Part shown: positions 33,454 through 45,670 of the stretch, in pieces
Layout: each line of letters opens with the position of its first letter
Position numbering within the stretch: position 1 is the first letter of the stretch
NCBI GenBank assembly: GCA_963576565.1
Contig: OY755044.1
Span: 57,278,108 to 57,342,107, forward strand
Reading direction: 5' to 3'
Source of the DNA: Aspidapion aeneum
Lineage: Eukaryota > Arthropoda > Insecta > Coleoptera > Brentidae
Length of the DNA: 64,000 bases
The notes under the pieces: generated by a model
What the model saw: the letters and a program-made list of their open reading frames with translations, nothing else
Databases searched by the model: none
What the model was told of the DNA's origin: nothing
Translations under genes and position numbers: made by a program

Positions 33454-36400
33454 GCAGTTCCTTATGAACTTTAGTTTTGAAAAAATCAGAAAACCAAAAT
33501 TTTTTTAAAACAGCGTGTTTTAACTCCATCTATGTGACTTATTAACTTCTTATTTTGGCACGATTTTAATTGTTAGAACGCAAAGGTCTATTATTCAGGT
33601 GGCTATCAACAGTCTTTTATAGCTAACAAAAGAATAATATGCAATACCAACTTGTTCTTGGTTTTTCATAAACTTACGATGCTAAACTCAAAATCTTATT
33701 TTTTGTTTTTTTTTAAATATAATGTTTAAGTATTTTTGAAATGTTGTCCTAGTGATTTTTAAAGTTAGAAGTGGGTTTCTTTTTTGCCTAAGAACTATTT
33801 ACAAAAACTGCATCAAATAACTAAAAAATATAAGGGATTTAAGTGTTTCTATATCAATTTTGTTTTTAAATGTGAGTATGCGCTTCTAAATATAAAAAAA
33901 AAATCAGTTTTTTTATGAATTTTAACAAAGTATAACTCAATATTTGGAGTTTTAGAGTTTTTTTCGAAATTTAATTAAAAGACGCGTGCTCATTTTTAAC
34001 ACGATAACAATAACGTACGTCATAAAATATAGAAAATACTGAAATAATAAAATTTATCAATGTATTGTAATGGAAAATTTTAGCCTAGATAATTTTTAAA
34101 AAATAGTAATTAATTTGCAGAAAAAAAAATAATAAAATTGTACATTTTAAAAATTTTGCAGTTGGTGTCTGCTTGATACCATTATACATATATCCTACGA
34201 ATATTTATAAAAAAAAGTTCGACAGCAAAAAAAATTTACAAAAAATTTATAACTAATGTGCTATTAAACTTTGTATTGCACTTAAGCGATTTACTAAATT
34301 CAAAAGATTGTCTGTATCCGTCGGAGTTTCTTTTCACAAAATATAATAGCTTGTGAGTAGATCATTATGCACACCACTTTAAAAATATTCTAAAAAATTA
34401 ATTTTCTCACTCATTTTTAATATCTTAATTCTCTTTTTGCTTTTTATTTAATAAACGAATTTTTATTTCAGATTTGTAAAAAACTGGGCCCAATTTTTCT
34501 AAAAAAGCTTGAAGGAACCAAGTCACTGGCGTTGCTCATAATTCTAAAGTTTACTTTATATTCTAGCTAATGAGCTAAACAAGAAAACCTAAACAAAAAC
34601 AGAGATACAATGACATTTTATAGACACCACTTTCTAATCTTACAGTTATTCCTTAGTCCATGTGAACCGAACCCCACGATAAACTATTACAACTTCCACT
34701 CTTCTGAAAAGTGAAGACTTTTCAGTAGCTTTTCTCGCATCAACCATCTGCTGTGTGGTAGGCGGTAACAAAATGTTTACCATTTTGGAGGGAGGCGAAC
34801 CACTTTCTTATCTCTGCAAAACCATGTTTTGCGCTTTTTGTTTTTCTAAGCTGGTTTGGTCAGTGGCACATATCCGGTATAAACTAAAGTTTGAGACTGC
34901 TACTTTTTATATATTTTTTTGAATATCACCCTGTGTTTTTCAACGTATTAAAATATAACGCAAACCCTAATTTTAAGCATTATAGCTCACAAGAAGCCGA
35001 CAAATGGTGCCCAGTTTCATTGCCAAATTCCAATTAACAAAGTAGAGATTTTAAATAATTTAAAAAAAACCGTTAATATGACAGGAAAGGAGTTATTGCC
35101 CAGTATATATGTTCAATTGATCAAAAATAATGTCCGGTAAAAAATGCTCGCTTGCCATCAAGGATGCTAACAATTTACATACCCATGTAAACAAACAAAT
35201 TTCAAAGTTATAGTTCACGAAGTCCTTTTAAAGGGAAACTCTAGACAAGTTAAAATATAGCTACTATATTGGGTCTTATGGGAATTTTAGAAAAGGTACA
35301 AGATATAACATCTGATTCGGTGTTATTTCCATTTAACCAAACTTGTATACATTACCGTTTCAAAAATCCCCACTAGACCCCATGTAGCTACTATTATCTA
35401 GGATACCCAGTGCTAGAGAACATATAACTGAATTATTTTTTCGATGCCTGTGCGTAATTATGTCAACGCTTTTTTGAAGTTAGTAAGATTATGTTAAACG
35501 TTATACAAATAAGATTTTAAAAAAGGTGAGGGCAAATGGGCTCCAGAGAGAACGAATCGTGGTAGTCCGTGCGGAGCTGTGTTGGTTTTAGCCGTAAAAA
35601 CGGTTGTACCGGTTCAGTAGATAGATAGTAAGAGGGTTTTGGACAACTCGCTGCTGCTTAACTCGCCTTATAGCAAACTTAACGTCAGCTCAACTGATCT
35701 GACTCAACCTGACCTACGGCGAATTAACCCAGCTGCGATTTACCTTGGCGGCGAGTCGGTCGCAACAAGTTAGCGGTGGCGAGTTGTTCCATTGGCTTGA
35801 TAAATTAAAACATTTTAAATAACTTTTTTCACAGATTATTTATTTTTGTCCTGTTCTGAAATCGGTCGATTTTTAAATATAACAGGTATGATTAAATATT
35901 TGCAAATGTGGAATGTTTGTGGAACTTCAGGTATGTTTTGTTTGGCAACGTTTATGCAAATGCACAATAGGTTTAAAAACTTTTAATATTCGTCTGACTT
36001 TAGCAAAATCATCTTTCCGGGAGTTTGCACGGTTAGTCAGATTGCATTCTAAAACACGTGTTAAATGTTTAAGGATGTTTCTCTTTCTATATATCTATCA
36101 AAAACTTGATACTTTGTCAGAAAAAGGCTAGAAAAATAAACAGTAGCGTTAAGTTAGCCTTATAAGGCAGTGATCTAAATATCAAAATAGTTAATAATTT
36201 GGAACCGATTTCTGGTTTACTCAGAAGGCTGACACAAAAATATTTTTTACAAAAAATACTTATTTAAAACAGAAGAATAGCATATTATAATATAAACAAA
36301 ATCTGATGGACGCCATATCCTTTAGATAAACCATCCTATTTTTACATAACGTTCACTAGTTTTATATTTGGAAAAGCATAGTATATTAAAAAGTTAAGGT

Positions 36401-37816
36401 AGGGTAATTTTGTAAAACCAGGAGGCAGTACGATATAGCAGCTATATTTCTAAGAAATTCTGCAATGCGCAAAATATTAGCCTGACCTATTTTTTTCAAG
36501 TACCTTTTTGACTTTTTCATGTGTTTATTTTCTACACCCAAAAAAATTATTTTAACTGATTCAGTGCTACCACCATACAATATTTTTTAAGAATTGTACT
36601 GTTGCCAACAGAAATTGGCACGTGTTGGCAGACCTGCACGCACCCGTGTCCTTTACACAGTTCTCTCTAGATCTGGCTTTCCATTTTTTTAAGACATCCG
36701 TGGCCATTTCTCAGATAAAAAGAGCATTACTAATTTTTCTCCGAAATCTTCTTCGTTTTTCGGAACGTTTTAGGTAGACTTTGCGTACTTGATCCACAGG
36801 TATTAAATAAATAAAGGAAATTGCAAGTGAAAGTTTTAAATTTTCTAACTTTTCTTATTTATGTATTAACCTCTGGATCAACGGCATACGTATAGTAGAA
36901 TTTTTATGCTTATGCAGTTACGTCAGTTTCTGGCATCTTTGTTTATTATATTTACTGATATTATTTACATATGTATGTGTCATTGCCTAATACATTACTA
37001 AAATGTTTACGTCACTGTATATCCAAAAAAATTCTACATTATGACAAAATTTAAATGCACTGTGTAATTTTTACTGCATTTTCAAAGTTTGTCAGATACA
37101 AAAGTGCCCAATTTTCCAATTTCTAATAAATATGTCATTTAGATAATTATACTTGTAGAATTTAACGAGCGGCACTTTGATTTAAAGTCCCGTATCGCTT
37201 CAATTATTTTTAATTTTTTTTCAAAAATCGCATATTTTACTTAATGTATGAGAAAAGTTGATTGATTTTATTCTTAAGAAATATAATTTTTACATAATTT
37301 GATAAAAAGAAACTAACATTGTCATTTTTATTGTAGGAAAAGGATTGCTCTCTTATGATCAATATTAAAAGAGTTTGAATAAGTAGAAGTTTAAGGTCAT
37401 GAATTTTTTTGGTAAATAACATTATCATTTAATTCAATCTCGAATATGTGCATTTTATTATTTTTGAGAAAGATTTAATCACAAAAGGGTCCTATGGAAA
37501 GTCTGAAATCAGTTTTAGCAACTGCTTAAACCGAAAAAACATTTTTAGTTTATATATTTGGGTCCAGTCTAGTTATTTTCCAGAAAATCAATCAATTTTT
37601 CCACACTTAACTTAAAGTCCTTAAAAGAACTACGTATAGAGGCATTGCCAAATCACTTAACATTTTTTGGACTCTTAAATGTTGAAAAAATAAGAGGATA
37701 ATTATTATAAAGTCGGTGAGACTATAACAAGGGGTTTTTATCAAGGTGTCGATGTGTTTTTCAAATTCTGTGCAGGTAGCTACGATTCAATACAAAATTT
37801 ATTTTCTCAATTTTAG
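33454..37816. other. No gene recognised upstream of the CUB exon
   Basis: This AT-rich DNA may be intergenic or the upstream intron of the CUB gene. A less AT-rich patch lies near 35530-35800 (GCGGAGCTG, GGCGGCGAGTCGG), but I found no convincing exon in it. The signal-peptide exon expected upstream of the CUB exon was not located. Confidence 0.4.
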
Positions 37817-38045
37817 GTATTTGTTGTAAACAAGGAATCCCCCACCTACATTGGCCCAGGAAAAAAATGCGAATTTTTGGTAACATCTTTTGAAAAATCA
37901 TCAGGTCTACTAGAAAGTCCCCTCCACTCGCTGCCGCCCAACACCACTTGTCAGTACCACTTTAAAGGACAACCGAAAGACATCGTTTGGATATCTTTTA
38001 TGAAATACCACGTTACCAATGAGAGGTTGACTGATTTTAACACAG
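37817..38045 (+). CDS. CUB-domain protein, internal exon 1 of 2 seen (suppressor-of-lurcher-like?)
   Basis: The acceptor is TTCTCAATTTTAG before 37817 and the donor is G|GTTAGT after 38045. The frame reads VFVVNKESPTYIGPGKKCEF, then FEKSSGLLESPLHSLPPNTT, CQYHFKGQ and WISFMKYHV. This is the first half of a CUB domain: conserved Cys, a SPxxxxxxPPNTTCxYxF-type core, then a hydrophobic strand. An alternative acceptor, GGCCCAG at 37858, keeps the same frame. It ends in phase 1, which joins in frame to the exon at 47264. CUB proteins are secreted or membrane-anchored. Insect homologues I recall with this pattern are annotated as suppressor of lurcher protein 1-like (glutamate-receptor auxiliary proteins), but that assignment is inference. 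This is the only convincing host gene in the window. Confidence 0.8.
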
Positions 38046-38466
38046 GTTAGTTTGTAAGATATCCCACGTACGAACGAAAAGGGGTGACTTTTTTAAAACA
38101 AATTTAATCAGAGGACAAAATTTTAAGTTTAATCAATTAAGTTTATGTTTTAGGTACGATTACAGTTTTTTTTATTTTTCTTTGCATTTAGGACAATTTA
38201 ATGTGTTACTTTCACTGAGTTTGGGGTCATTTCATACAAGGGTTTATATTTAAAAAAGTTTTTAGGTCAATATTTGTCAAGCAAACATTATTATTTACTG
38301 GGCAAAAATCAAGTTCAAAAATACGAGTAAAGTTCTTTAACAATCTTTCAGCTACTGCTTAACTCCTCCTCCACAACTATTTATACTTTTTTGTGCAACA
38401 GTTTTTTTTTAAATTATAAATTATTTTATAAATTTTCAAGAAAACCTCAACAACTTTCTACCAAAA

Positions 38467-39080
38467 AAGGTGGAAAGTAAAATATTTAAAGGGTACGTTC
38501 GGGGCGCCATCCGACTATTAACCGCTGAAGACAAGTTAGCACCAAAGAATAATGAAACATTGGAAATATTAAAACAAAAGCATCCAAAACATGATTGGAA
38601 ACAAATCTTCATAAATTTTATAAAAATTAAATGTGAGGTTAGTATAAATGAAACTGACATAAAAAAATCAATTTATTCAATCAGGCCGGGATCTGCAGGA
38701 GGTATCGATTCTTTAAGGCCACACACAGCATTTACAAGACCGGACAGGGGATGACACCAATATTTTATGTAGTAATCTTCTTCAAGCTCTTTCTAAATTT
38801 TTAAATGTTGCGCTTTGCGGATCCATTCCAGGTAGCATCGCACCAATTTTTTTGGAGCCTTGCGGTTGCAGTTGGGCTATATTTTCGTAAATTAGCTGCA
38901 AAGATTATATGCTTTTCAATTAACGAATTATTAGATCATTTTTTCGGCATTATCAATTGGGATTTGGAACCAAAAACGGATGCCCAAGTAACATTATTAC
39001 CACTCAAGGTTTTATTAATTTGGTTCCGGGGTTATTTAGAGGGTGCTGTTATGGCTTTTAGAATCAACTTGGCTTCATAA
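38467..39080 (+). pseudogene. Decayed reverse transcriptase, N-terminal part
   Basis: The frame from 38470 reads KGYVRGAIRLLTAEDKLAP, NETLEILKQKHP and then IRPGSAGGIDSLRP. It continues across several frame changes through LLQALSKFLNVALCGSIPGS, RKLAAKI and QLGFGTKNGC. This pattern matches a non-LTR-like RT family that I recall from aphids, cnidarians and algae, in which similar blocks lead to a YLDDG catalytic motif. Stops and shifts make it a relic. Its strand is that of the host gene. Confidence 0.65.
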
Positions 39081-40899
39081 AGGCAATTTATATTGCCAAT
39101 TACCTAAAGAGGTGTTATGCAACCAAAAAGTGATTTATAAAGGGAGTATAATAAAACTGATTTTCCTTCTGTTCCTTTTAGATACTTTGGGTTTTATTGA
39201 TTTCTGATTCATAAAGATGGTCTTATAAAACCCTTTTACCTAAAGTTTTTAAAAATAAATAAATATAAACTTTGGTCATTTAGCTTTTTCATTACTTTAG
39301 GTCATAACAAAAGTGTTTTTTAATAGGGCTAAAAGGTTACCTTATATCCTTTTGTATTTGTAGTTACCAGTAGTTTAATAGTAAATATGATTACATAGGC
39401 GGCCATATAGAACCTAATTTCTTTAAAGGTTTTTAAGAGTGGTAAATATAAACTTTGGAATTTTGGTTTTTGCCATTACTTTTATGCATTTTAAAAAGGT
39501 TTTATAGTAAGGCTTAAAGGTAAACTTAATTCTTTTGTATTTATAGTTACCCATAGCTGCATATTAAATATTATTTAAATAGGCGGCCATATAAAACCTT
39601 GTTTCCTTAAGGGTTCTAACAGAAGTAAATAAATACTTTCGTGTTTTAGTTTTTTAGGTACTTCTGACAAAAATAAGAAATATACCCTGGTGCAGATTGG
39701 TACCTACCTATTGCAAGATGGATTATTAAAAACACAATAATTAATAATTGTTGAGCTTCCGTCCTCCGGGGTAGGGCACCCAGGCAAAGATAAGGCCTGT
39801 TTAAACGGCCAATATAAGAGGTTTCCCTCCAACCTGCAGGCACAATGGATATTATTGCACTGGCCCTCTTGATTGTGTGCAAATTGCACGATAAAACACA
39901 TTTAACACTTTAAAAAACATATACAAAAAATTTAAGTGAAGTTATGTTGACTATGTTTACGTTTTTTTTTTAATGGTTTCATAAAATCACTCATAAAAAT
40001 ATTGTAAGCAGGAAATATTTATCTAGTCGTTTTAGCAGTGTTTATTAACAATAATTTTACTTTAGTTTTGATTTATGTACACCAAACAGACTTTTTTATT
40101 GGTGAATAGTGTAAATTAATTTTTTTTATTTTAAATATTTGTTATTTTGGTATCAAAAAACGATTAAGAAGCTGGCGCGCTTGTTTTGAGAGCTTTTCAG
40201 ATACGATTTTATTAGAAAAATAAGTCTGGCAGGTATAGGTATAATTTTTGTGATAAAATAATTAATAAAGACTCTGACAATTTTGGCAATTTTGTGACCT
40301 AAATTATTTTATATAGCCATTGGGAATCTAAAGCTTTTATAGAAAAAATTCTTTACCCTAAAGGTATTATGGTATTCAACAGAATCCCCAGGATACCAAA
40401 TTAGCAAATCTAGTTTTATAATAGGATATAGCACGTTTCTGAGTTGCTTTTAGAACCTGGCATAATAGCTATAAAAGCTTTAGGCTCTAAAAGGTTCTAT
40501 ACCGGTGGAGCCGCTAGAGGGGCGAAGAATTATTTCTTATGGTTTTATAGTGAGTTTAAAACATAGGTTGCCACCACCAATTGGGAAGTCCCATTTAGGA
40601 GGTCTAAGGGGTATATAAGGGTAATGGGAACATGCTAGCGACCAAACATTGAAATTAATGGTTTTAAGGAAATAGCTTCTGCTATAAATAAAGAAATGTT
40701 ACTTGGGTGTGAAACTATTTCTCATGCAGTTCGTCGTTTTCTTTCCTTTAAATATTTAACTGACAAATTTTTATTAAAATAATTTTTTTATGCTTGTAAT
40801 ATCGAAACCGTGAAACTATATTACCGAGATCCCAAGAATATATTTCAGATTATTTTAATTTTATTCTTTTATATTATTATAAAAAGAATCAAATTTTAT

Positions 40900-41290
40900 C
40901 TTTTGGCGACAACTTTATTCTTTTACAAAGGGGCGTACAATAAGGGGATCCCTTGTGTCCAGCTCACGTCCAGCTTTATGTCGTTTCGCATTACAGCCTA
41001 TTATCTCAAATCTTAAATCTAAGATTAATCTATAGTACCTTGATGATGGTGTACGAGCTGGTCATCCCGATTTAGTTTTGACTGGCTTTGAAAACTTGAA
41101 AAAAGTGCGAATTTTCAACAATTTTTAATTCCAACAAAAATAATTCAGTTTTTAAGACATATGGTCATTTAATTTTTAAAGGTTGTTTCGGAAAAATTAA
41201 ACTTATTAGGTTGTCCTTTTTATACAAATGAAATTGAGTCATATTTAAATTTTAAAATGAATTTAATTTAAAAAAGAGAAACTATGCCTA
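40900..41290 (+). pseudogene. Decayed reverse transcriptase, catalytic part (YLDDG)
   Basis: GVQ-stop-GDPL appears near 40932 and YLDDGVRAGHPDLVLTGFEN at 41036-41095. YLDDG occupies 41036-41050 and holds the Asp pair of the RT active site. VVSEKLNLLGCPFYTNEIES follows at about 41179. Order and strand continue the relic at 38467. The gap between them suggests later insertions or strong decay. Confidence 0.65.
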
Positions 41291-41589
41291 CTTAACTCAT
41301 ACGTAATATATTATTTATTTAGACATTTTTATTCTCCATTCCTAGAGTAACAGGATGTGCACCTTATTGGTCGCCTCCGGAAAGTCTTCAAAATGTTTAT
41401 TTAATGTTAAGGGAATCTAGAGAGTATTATAGATTGCAGTATAAGCAATGATACATAAAATCAATGCTCATTATCTATTAGTTTAGAATGACTAAGGAAT
41501 CTGAAGTTGTACAAATCTTTGTTTTTCTACGTTTTTCGATTGCATAAATGACGTTTTACCTATTAAAATTAATGCTTCCTTTATATATA

Positions 41590-42025
41590 TTATGTGCAGA
41601 TGCCCATGTCTACACAGGCTTTAAATTTATATAAAAATTCTGAAATTAATTGCAAACCTGACCAAAAAAATTTAGATTTAACTTTCTGTAAATCTCTTGT
41701 AAATGAAGCGCGCCTCTTGGCTTTGCAAGAACTGGAAAGTTTCGCATTGTTAAAAGCTTTACCATCATCTACTTTAGGCAATCTTCTTGATGATCCTTCA
41801 TTTTGAATTTCTGAATTACTGCGACTTGAAGAACCTGTTGTTGAACCCCACGATTGAATTTGCGTCAGAAAAGTTAATAAAAATGGTGTGCATGGACTAT
41901 GGACACAGGTTACTGAATGATCGAATCGATTTTGCACTAAATTTTGTTCACATAGCAGCTGTGCTTGAACCACAGAATTGTCGTAGAAGGAAAACTTGGG
42001 GATGCTACCTGCAGGGATACAGTCG
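41590..42025 (+). pseudogene. Decayed reverse transcriptase element, C-terminal part, left of insertion
   Basis: The frame from 41594 gives NEARLLALQELESFALLKAL and PSSTLGNLLDDPSF, followed across stops by ELLRLEEPVVEPH and GVHGL. This block order follows YLDDG in the same family. It ends with DATCRDTV at 42003-42025, where the foldback element interrupts it. The antisense frame over 41590-41973 is a shadow. Confidence 0.65.
42015..42025. repeat. Target-site duplication, left copy (GGATACAGTCG)
   Basis: GGATACAGTCG here is repeated at 45670-45680. Both copies encode DTV of the interrupted relic, so the intervening DNA is an insertion with a 10-11 bp duplication. Confidence 0.8.
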
Positions 42026-42051
42026 GTCTAGGACAACTAGGCGCCGCCAAC

Positions 42052-43410
42052 ATAGATAAAGGATTTGCGGCGCGGTTCAGTGAGTTTTTATTAGATAGGC
42101 AACTCCGGCTGTTTGACAGGTCGTTAGCTCTGTGGCGCCGACTGTAGAGCTTAGTGACGAACTAAAAGTTAAGGCGGGAAATTTGAATCGCCTTTTATAA
42201 TAAATTTTCTTTAATTTAAAAGTAAATTTTTAATCAGTCAATATTTTATAAAGACATACACTGTCTTTATAAGATATAAACAGATTGAAAATGATATATA
42301 AAGTGCAATAAATAAAACATTTTTTAAATGAGTTTTTATTAATATAAAAAAAGCTACAAATTAACGACTAACTATTGATGAAATAATACATAGTCTATTT
42401 GATTGGTAAAATAAAATATAATGAAAAACCAAACACTATCTAGCATATTTAAATTTGCTTTTAACATTTCTGGTGAGTGATGAGTGAATAAATAATGAAA
42501 CAGTTCTTCGTGAAGAGAATCCTTCTTAAATGTCTACTTTTTAACAGCTTGACGAAAATCTGACATGATTTAAAAGTACCTCCTCGCCTTGGTTGTGTAG
42601 GGTATGCTTCAAAGTAGTATATACATAGCTTATCAGTGGTCGCACATATCATCCAAAAGCTGAAAACAATAAAAAAAATCAACTTATAACCACATTAATC
42701 ATAGGAACTAGATTATGGAAAGATAAAGATTTAAAATAAAGGAATAAATTTATTCAAAGTACATTCGTTGCTGGGTTTACCCATCAATTAAGCACAAATT
42801 TAGTGTTAATTTTGTATGTGTCTCCCTTTTACCTAATATCAAAAGAAAGGGATAGACATAAAATTAACACTAAATTTGTGCTTAATTGATGGGCAAATAA
42901 GGCACCTATCAGGCATTGGAAACCTGTATTCATAGTTCCGTAAAGTAAGCGATAGGAAGTTAAAAAGACACTACCAATACAAATTTTATCAAATGCCAAT
43001 CTAACCTCAAATGAGAAAATAAGAAAACTTACCTTAAAATTTCTCGGAAAACTATGTATTTTATACTCGTCTGAACTTTAGACACTTCACCCAGAAAAGC
43101 AACTAGAAATTCCTATTCTTTTATATTTAAAATTGCAAAAGTTACAAATTTAACAAAATTTAATTTTAATGCGTCACAGCAGCAAAGATTACCTACATAA
43201 GCCAAAAAGATAGATTTAAAATGAACCCGAAAAAAAATGCCGTGCAAGAGGTTTTTCTACCTGAAAAAAAGGGGGACGAAAAATCAAAACCACAGATAAT
43301 TCTCAAAAAAATAGAGAAAGGAACAAACGCGCGACCGCAGCGCCTCGTTTGAGCTTAGTGAGAACTTTAACCTAACGACCTGTCAAATTGCATTGAGTTT
43401 CCTAGGCATG
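42052..43410. mobile_element. 1.36-kb insertion inside the foldback element
   Basis: GCCGCCAAC occurs on both sides (42043-42051 and 43411-43419), consistent with a 9-bp duplication, although the unit is itself part of the foldback repeat. Imperfect inverted repeats near its ends share TTTGACAGGTCGTTAG (42112-42127 and 43372-43387). No coding frame is recognised. Confidence 0.55.
42780..42893. repeat. 114-bp near-perfect palindrome (MITE or hairpin RNA)
   Basis: The left arm CCCATCAATTAAGCACAAAT and its continuation pair with the right arm ending ATTTGTGCTTAATTGATGGG. About 50 bases are nearly all paired around a loop of about 10 bases near 42831-42840. The flanks show no clear target duplication. 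Confidence 0.85.
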
Positions 43411-43500
43411 GCCGCCAACTGGGCGCCGGGCCAACTGGGCGCCGGGCCAACTGGGCGCCGGACAAACTCGGCGCCGCCAATTGGGCGCCGGCCAACGCGG
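43411..43500 (+). repeat. GGCGCC-rich short tandem repeats, left arm
   Basis: About six units of the type CCAACTGGGCGCCGGG occur here. They are mirrored at 45560-45660, where about seven units lie in the opposite orientation. This GC-rich DNA stands out sharply from AT-rich surroundings. Confidence 0.9.
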
Positions 43501-43727
43501 CGCCGGACTAAAAATTTTTTTTTTGATAAAATGTGTAGATGAAAATATATTATTTATATAAAAACATCTTTAAAAAATCCTTTACGCAATTTTATTGAAA
43601 TTTCTTTTTGTTAAGTAAAGTTAAATCCATTAAGTCGACTGTTGAATCTTGGTAGTTGTAGTGTTTGGTAACCTGGTAACACTACAATTTATGTTTTTTA
43701 TTACAACAATGGCGGATCCAAAAATCA
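43501..43727 (+). repeat. Inverted AT-rich arm of the foldback element, left
   Basis: It matches the reverse complement of 45345-45560 at roughly 95% by eye. It includes GTCGACTGTTGAATCTTGG and GTGTTTGGTAACCTGGTAAC, the latter with its own small inverted repeat. Confidence 0.9.
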
Positions 43728-44335
43728 AAATGGCTGATCCAAAATGGCGGATTTTCTTATTTACTAACCGATTTGTCTCAAACTTGAAATATTAGATTGC
43801 TTGAGGTCATTTAACAAAATTTTTAACTCAAACTGAAAAAAATTAAAATGGCGGATCCAAAATGGCGGATTTTCTTATTTACTAACCGATTTGTCTCAAA
43901 CTTAAAATATTACATTGCTTGAGGTCATTTAACAAAATTTTTTACTCAAACTTAAAAAAATCAAAATGACGGATCTAAAATGGCGGATTTTCTTATTTAC
44001 AAACCGATTTGTCTCAAACTTGAAATATTACATTGCTTGAGGTCATTTAACAAAAATTTTTCTCAAACTTAAAAAAATTAAAATGGCGGATCCAAAATGG
44101 CGGATTTTCTTATTTACTAGCCGATTTGTCTCAAACTTGAAATATTATATTGCTTGAGGTCATTTAACACAATTTTTAACTGAAACTTAAAAAAATGGCG
44201 GATTTTCTTATTTACTAGCCGATTTGTCTCAAACTTGAAATATTATATTGCTTGAGCTCATTTAACACAATTTTTAACTGAAACTTAAAAAAACAAAATG
44301 GCGGATTTTCTTTTTTACCAACCGATTTATTTTAA
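43728..44335 (+). repeat. Array of ~118-bp units, left half (6 units)
   Basis: Units begin near ATGGCGGATTTTCTTATTTA (43744, 43863, 43981, 44098, 44195, 44299). Each contains CCGATTTGTCTCAAACTTGA and TTGCTTGAGGTCATTTAAC. Spacing is mostly 117-119 bp, with shorter units toward the centre. Confidence 0.9.
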
Positions 44336-45344
44336 ATCGATCCCTAAGCACTGCAATCTTTTAAGTTTGAGACAAGTCGGTTAGTAAATAAAAAACTCGC
44401 CATTTTGGATCCGTCATTTTGATTTTTTTTAAGTTTAAGTGAAAAATTGTGTTAAATGACCTCAAGCAATGTAATATTTCAAGTTTGAGACAAATCGGTT
44501 GGTAAATAAGTAAATCCGTCATTTTGAATCCGCCATTTTGATTTTTTTAAGTTTGAGTAAACAATTTTGTTAAATGACCTCAAGCAATGCAATATTTCAA
44601 GTTTGAGACAAATCGGTTAGTAAATAAGAAAATCCGCCATTTTGGATCCGCAATTTTGATTTTTTAAGTTTGAGTAAAAAAAATTGTTAAATGACCTCAA
44701 GCAATGTAATATTTCAAGTTTGAGACAAATCGGTTAGTAAATAAGAAAATCCGCCATTTTGGATCGGCCATTTTGATTTTTTTTGTTTGAGTAAAAATTT
44801 TTTTTAAATGACCTTAAGCAATGTAATATTTCAAGTTTGAGATAAATCGGTTGATAAATAAGAAAATCCGCCATTTTGATTTTTTTAAGTTGGAGTAAAA
44901 AAATTTGTTAAATGACCTCAAGCAATGTAATATTTCAAGTTTGAGACAAATCGGTTAGTAAATAAGAAAATCCGCCATTTTGGATCCGCCATTTTGATTT
45001 TTTTAAGTTTGAGTAATTTTTTTTTTTAACTTACCTTAAGCAATGTAATATTTCAAGTTCGAGACAAATCGGTTAGTAAATAAGAAAATCCGCCATTTGG
45101 GATCCGCCATTTTGATTTTTTTAAGTTTGAGTAAAAAAATTTGTTAAATGACCTCAAGCAATGTTATATTTCAAGTTTGGGACAAATCGGTTGGTAAATA
45201 AGAAAATCCGCCATTTTGGATCCGCCATTTTAATTTTTTTAAGTTTGAGTAAAAAAATTTGTTAAATGACCTCAAGCAATGTAATATTTCAAGTTTGAGA
45301 CAAATCGGTTAGTAAATAAGAAAATCCGCCATTTTGGTTTTTGG
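44336..45344 (-). repeat. Array of ~118-bp units, right half (about 9 units, inverted)
   Basis: The same unit occurs in reverse complement (TCAAGTTTGAGACAAATCGG, AAATCCGCCATTTTGGATCC). The two halves could fold into one very long hairpin centred near 44340. Confidence 0.9.
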
Positions 45345-45669
45345 ATCCGCCATTGTTGTAATAAAAAACGTAAATTGTAGTGTTACCAGGTTACCAAACA
45401 CTACAACTACCAAGATTCAACAGTCGACTTAATGGATTTAACTTTATTAACAAAAACAAATTTCAAAAAAATTGCGTAAAGGATTTTTTAAAGATGTTTT
45501 TATATAAATAATATATTTTATTTTTCATCTACACATTTTATCAAAAAAAAAATTTTAGTCCGGCGCCGAGTTGGCCGGCGCCCAGTTGGCGGCGCCCAGT
45601 TGGCCCGGCGCCCAGTTTGCGGCGCCGAGTTGGCAGCGCCCAGTTGGCGGCGCCCAGTTGTCCCATTCC
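45345..45669 (-). repeat. Foldback right arm and GGCGCC-rich end
   Basis: This is the mirror of 43411-43727. It ends with GGCGGCGCCCAGTTGTCCCA next to the duplicated target site. Confidence 0.9.
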
Positions 45670-45670
45670 G

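Larger units (their letters stand above)
42026..45669. mobile_element. Foldback / Mutator-like non-autonomous element, ~3.6 kb
   Basis: The ends are inverted: GGACAACTAGGCGCCGCCAA at 42031 against GGACAACTGGGCGCCGCCAA read leftward from about 45663. A 10-11 bp duplication flanks it. Inside are arms of GGCGCC-rich short repeats, a ~300-bp inverted AT-rich segment and inverted arrays of a ~118-bp unit. It has no coding capacity. Long inverted repeats, a 9-11 bp duplication and tandem-repeat arms are features of Foldback and Mutator-like elements. The 42052-43410 segment is a later insertion. Confidence 0.75.

Noticed and set aside
35530..35800. Less AT-rich patch considered as first exon or promoter of the CUB gene
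   Set aside because: No convincing ATG with signal peptide and donor site in the needed phase.
43411..45660. Regular repeats considered as a CRISPR array
   Set aside because: Eukaryotic context, units are contiguous without unique spacers and the two halves are inverted; a foldback element explains them.
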